Positions 61,380 to 64,000 of a DNA stretch of 64,000 bases are shown here, in pieces. The stretch covers positions 1,718,336 through 1,782,335 of the forward strand of contig DS995276.1 in assembly GCA_000156115.1 (NCBI GenBank), in the 5' to 3' direction. The first letter of the stretch is position 1. Every line of letters begins with the position of its first letter. The notes below the pieces were generated by a model that did not search any database, was not told the DNA's origin, and was given only the letters and a program-made list of their open reading frames with translations. The position numbers were made by a program, and so were the translations under genes. The DNA is from Rhodobacteraceae bacterium HTCC2083. GTDB taxonomy: Bacteria; Pseudomonadota; Alphaproteobacteria; Rhodobacterales; Rhodobacteraceae.

Positions 61380-62492
61380 ATGTTGCATCGCCCGCTTTTT
61401 ATCGGCTCAGAAATCTATCGTGGTTCGTCCTATGGCCCTGCGCATCCCTTGCGCGTGCCGCGTGTGACGACGGTGATGGACCTTGCGCGCGCGTTGAATT
61501 GGCTGCCCGATGAACAATATGTGACCTCACCGCGCGCCAAGCCAAGGGCTCTGTGGTCGTTTCATACGCCTGAATATATCTCTGCCCTTGCGCGCGCGGA
61601 GCGGCGTGGCGCTGTCAGCGATACCGAGCGCGTGCAGTTCCAGCTGGGCACGCATTCTAATCCTGTGTTCAGCGAAATGTTTCGTCGCCCCGCGACGGGC
61701 GCGGGTGGTGTGATCTTGGCAGGCGAATTGCTAAAAGATGGCGGCATCGTTCATGTACCAGGTGGGGGCACGCATCATGGCATGCCAGATTGCGCCAACG
61801 GATTTTGTTATTTGAATGACCCCGTGCTGGCAATCAAATCGCTGCAACACCATGGCGCGACGCGCGTCCTTTATCTTGATATCGATGCGCATCATCCTGA
61901 TGGGGTCGAGGTCGGATTTCGCGGCGATCCTGATGTGCGAATGATCTCTGTGCACGAGGAAAAGCGTTGGCCGTTTACGGGTGATCTTACGGACAGCGCG
62001 GAGGGTAGCGCATTCAACTTGCCCGTCCCGCGCGGGCTGAACGACACTGAGATGCGCGTGATCCTAGAGGAATTGATCCTGCCGTTGATCACGGATTTCG
62101 AACCTGATGCTATTGTTCTGCAATGCGGCTCTGATGCGCTGGACGAGGATCCGCTTTCGCGGCTTTCGCTTTCCAATAATGCGCATGTCGCTGTCGTGCG
62201 CGCTGTTATGGGGATGACATCGACGTTGATGGTGCTGGGTGGTGGTGGCTATAATCCTTGGAGTGTGGGTCGCTGTTGGACGCGGATTTGGGGCGTGCTG
62301 AACGGGTTTGGCGCACCTGAAATTCTGGACGCAGAAGCCGAAAATTTTCTGAGAGATCTGCGGTTCGAGGGGAACTCGCGTGGCCGTAATCCGCCAGAGA
62401 CTTGGTTTACGACGCTTTCTGATGCACCACGTGAAGGCGATGTGCGCTGCGAAGTACGCACGCGCATTGGAATATTGCGCGCGCGTATTTAG
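61380..62492 (+). CDS. Histone deacetylase family protein (AcuC / acetylpolyamine amidohydrolase-like)
   Basis: A 370-residue zinc deacylase. Family motifs are PHPLR-like AHPLRVPRV near the start, HVPGGGTHHGMPDC (the His-His pair), LYLDIDAHHPDGVE (zinc ligands Asp and His), LQCGSDALDEDPL (zinc Asp), and GGGGYNPWSVGRCW at the end. Bacterial members remove acetyl groups from polyamines, acetoin-pathway enzymes or small amides. It faces away from the peptide-type ABC polycistron and converges on the solute-binding protein gene. It therefore sits inside one transporter locus, and its substrate may be what is imported. Confidence 0.92.
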   Translation: MLHRPLFIGSEIYRGSSYGPAHPLRVPRVTTVMDLARALNWLPDEQYVTSPRAKPRALWSFHTPEYISALARAERRGAVSDTERVQFQLGTHSNPVFSEMFRRPATGAGGVILAGELLKDGGIVHVPGGGTHHGMPDCANGFCYLNDPVLAIKSLQHHGATRVLYLDIDAHHPDGVEVGFRGDPDVRMISVHEEKRWPFTGDLTDSAEGSAFNLPVPRGLNDTEMRVILEELILPLITDFEPDAIVLQCGSDALDEDPLSRLSLSNNAHVAVVRAVMGMTSTLMVLGGGGYNPWSVGRCWTRIWGVLNGFGAPEILDAEAENFLRDLRFEGNSRGRNPPETWFTTLSDAPREGDVRCEVRTRIGILRARI

Positions 62493-62500
62493 AGGGACGT

Positions 62501-62520
62501 CGAATTTTCTAGAAAATTCG
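62501..62520. terminator. 20-bp perfect palindrome between convergent genes
   Basis: CGAATTTTCTAGAAAATTCG is self-complementary over its full length and sits between the stops of the deacetylase-family gene (62492) and the solute-binding protein (62530). It may act as a bidirectional terminator. The stem is AT-rich, which is unusual for that role, and its half-sites recur elsewhere in the window. Confidence 0.5.
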
Positions 62521-62529
62521 GACTACCGC

Positions 62530-64000
62530 TTAATTCGACCAGCTGACCCCTGTAAGGTCGGTCGCTTGTGTGGGGGCGTTCTCCCAAAGGCCTTGAACCT
62601 TCGCATCCGCGACTGTTGGGAAGGCCAATTGGAACAAATAACCGTTCACATAGTCCTGTGAAATCGTCGTTTGCGCCTGCGCGATCATATCCGTGCGCAT
62701 CGACGGATCCGCTGTCGCATTCAACTTTGTCATCAGCGCCTGAAATTCTGGATTGTCATATTGGAAGTAGTAATCAGGACGCGCATAGATGCCGATGTCG
62801 AAAGGTTCCGTGTGGCTGACAATCGTAAGTCCAAAATCCTTGCCGCGAAATACAGTTTCAAGCCATTGCGCCCATTCGACGTTGATAATCTCGGCTTTTA
62901 TACCGACTTCTGCCAGCTGCGCGGCAATAATCTCACCGCCACGACGGGCGTATGAGGGGGGTGGCAAGTGCAAGGTTGTCTCAAACCCGTCAGCCATGCC
63001 TGCTTCGGCCAACAACGCTTTTGCCTTTGCTGGGTCGTGCGCTGAATCTGCGGTCAAATCTACATAGTCAGGATTGTGCGGCGCGAAATGCGTACCGATT
63101 GGGGTACCGTAACCAAACATCGCGCCATCAATGATCGCTTGACGATCAATTGCGTGGGCCACAGCTTGGCGGACTTTCACGTTGTCAAAGGGCGGCATCT
63201 TATTGTTGGTGGAGAGGATCGTTTCACCCTCGGAACTGCCCACGAGCACTTGGAAACGTGGATCTGCTTCGAACTGTGGCAGATTCTCGGGCGCAGGAAA
63301 GCCTGCGAATACATCGACGTCTTGCGCCATTACAGCTGCGAAGGCGGCAGTCGGATCGGAGATAAACTTGAACGTCGCCGTTTCTAGCGCGGGGGCGTCG
63401 CCCCAATAGGCATCATTGCGCGCAAGTTCGATCTTGTCGCCCTGCACCCAGTTCACAAATTTAAACGCGCCTGTGCCGATTGGCATTTGCTTGATGTTCT
63501 CAATGCTCTCAGCTGCGACGATCACCGCATCCCCCCAAGCGAGGTTAAATAACATGGAGCCGTTGGCCTCTGCCAACGTCAGTTTCACAGTCATCGGATC
63601 CATCACGCTTACATCTGTGATGCCTGCATAGAGCGCCTTTTGTGCGTTTGTACTGTCCTCAGCACGCGCACGGTCAAGTGAGAATTTCACATCCTCCGCA
63701 TCCATTGCAGAGCCGTCATGGAAGGTCACACCGTCGCGCAACTTGAATGTGTAGCTTAGGCCGTCGTCCGAAATTTCCCAACTTTCAGCAAGGCCCGCAA
63801 CGACAGATCCGTCTGCCATAAATCGCGTCAGGCCTTCAAAGACGTTGGAGTAGAGCACGCTGTCAATCGCGCCTGCTGCAGCAGATGTTGGGTCCAGATG
63901 CGGTGGCTCAAGTTGCAAGGCAATCGTGATATCAGATTTCGCGAAAGCGGCGCCAGCTAACAAAGCAGCGGCGCTTGCGCTTAGCAAGAGGGTGCGAAAA
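62530..64000 (-). CDS. Family 5 solute-binding protein of a peptide-type ABC importer (5' end cut by window)
   Basis: The visible 490 residues begin inside a signal peptide (FRTLLLSASAAALLAGAAFA) that is open to the window edge; the start codon lies beyond base 64000. The SBP_bac_5 fold shows LQLEPPHLDPTSAAAG, FEGLTRFMADGSVVAGLAES and YTFKLRDGVTFHDGSAMDAE. It should feed the permeases at 59538-61303, although the deacetylase-family gene lies between them on the other strand. Ligands of this family include peptides, opines, polyamines and others. Confidence 0.93.
   Translation of the reverse strand, partial: FRTLLLSASAAALLAGAAFAKSDITIALQLEPPHLDPTSAAAGAIDSVLYSNVFEGLTRFMADGSVVAGLAESWEISDDGLSYTFKLRDGVTFHDGSAMDAEDVKFSLDRARAEDSTNAQKALYAGITDVSVMDPMTVKLTLAEANGSMLFNLAWGDAVIVAAESIENIKQMPIGTGAFKFVNWVQGDKIELARNDAYWGDAPALETATFKFISDPTAAFAAVMAQDVDVFAGFPAPENLPQFEADPRFQVLVGSSEGETILSTNNKMPPFDNVKVRQAVAHAIDRQAIIDGAMFGYGTPIGTHFAPHNPDYVDLTADSAHDPAKAKALLAEAGMADGFETTLHLPPPSYARRGGEIIAAQLAEVGIKAEIINVEWAQWLETVFRGKDFGLTIVSHTEPFDIGIYARPDYYFQYDNPEFQALMTKLNATADPSMRTDMIAQAQTTISQDYVNGYLFQLAFPTVADAKVQGLWENAPTQATDLTGVSWSN

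Noticed and set aside
1..64000. tRNA, rRNA, CRISPR arrays, integrase or attachment sites
   Set aside because: I looked for T-loop patterns, repeats with regular spacing and tyrosine recombinase motifs and found none that I could support.

Overview
The window is a gene-dense piece of an alphaproteobacterial chromosome, most likely a marine member of the Rhodobacterales (Roseobacter group). The case rests on family-level signs: a short HisG paired with HisZ, a B12-dependent ribonucleotide reductase, a DUF1489 protein, a Rhodobacterales-style Hint-domain protein, polyhydroxyalkanoate genes, an extensin-like peptidase next to an aromatic amino acid operon, a GcvT-type FAD dehydrogenase and an xdhABC locus. 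Insertion sequence remnants and several broken but otherwise conserved genes suggest a genome with active gene decay. No species can be named from sequence alone. I saw no rRNA, tRNA, CRISPR array or prophage.

Layout. 1-4498: end of hisZ, hisG, a DUF1489 gene and nrdJ. 4499-6920: a decayed patch holding a broken hemN, the C-terminal half of a Crp/Fnr regulator, an intact AhpD-like gene, a 664-bp degenerate IS5-family element and AT-rich DNA without a clear gene. 6921-15191: an unusual MarR-Sat-CysC open frame, trxB, an Lrp regulator, a Hint protein, the lgt-midA-pgeF operon and ubiK. 15381-18580: ybjN, proC, csaA, a hydroxyacid dehydrogenase, and tdk with a hairpin in its leader. 18905-23985: an amber-interrupted conserved gene, phaB/phaA, an EAL protein, tag and rpsD. 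24118-25951: an IS110-family element with a structured 3' end, then an AT-rich orphan gene. 26036-32374: hisC-tyrA-extensin, an SH3 protein, a second hydroxyacid dehydrogenase and ggt. 32479-38965: a frameshifted gene, a DMGDH/sarcosine dehydrogenase-like protein, membrane proteins, a GH25 muramidase, a DUF938 protein, an amber-interrupted membrane gene and a fasciclin protein.

Two large polycistrons dominate the right half. The first, on the minus strand (48301 down to 39051), is xdhA-xdhB-xdhC-ATPase-permease-permease-BMP binding protein. It couples xanthine dehydrogenase to a nucleoside/purine-type ABC importer, so import and oxidation of purines are probably co-expressed. It is divergent from dnaE. 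The second, also minus (61303 down to 52038), has nine genes that overlap or nearly touch: two permeases and a double ATPase of a peptide-type importer, aldehyde dehydrogenase, a small membrane protein, a short-chain dehydrogenase, a P1/DmpA-type aminopeptidase, an alpha/beta hydrolase and a TTC38-like protein. A histone-deacetylase-family deacylase reads away from it, and a family 5 solute-binding protein, cut by the window edge, lies beyond. Together they look like uptake and stepwise hydrolysis and oxidation of an unknown amide, peptide or N-acyl compound.

The observations most worth following are the MarR-Sat-CysC fusion with palindromes at its promoter, the hairpin in the tdk leader, the IS110 3' structure (candidate bridge RNA), the decayed FNR-controlled hemN locus, the nine-gene catabolic polycistron, the clustered nonsense mutations and the recurring GAATTTTC/GAAAATTC palindromes.
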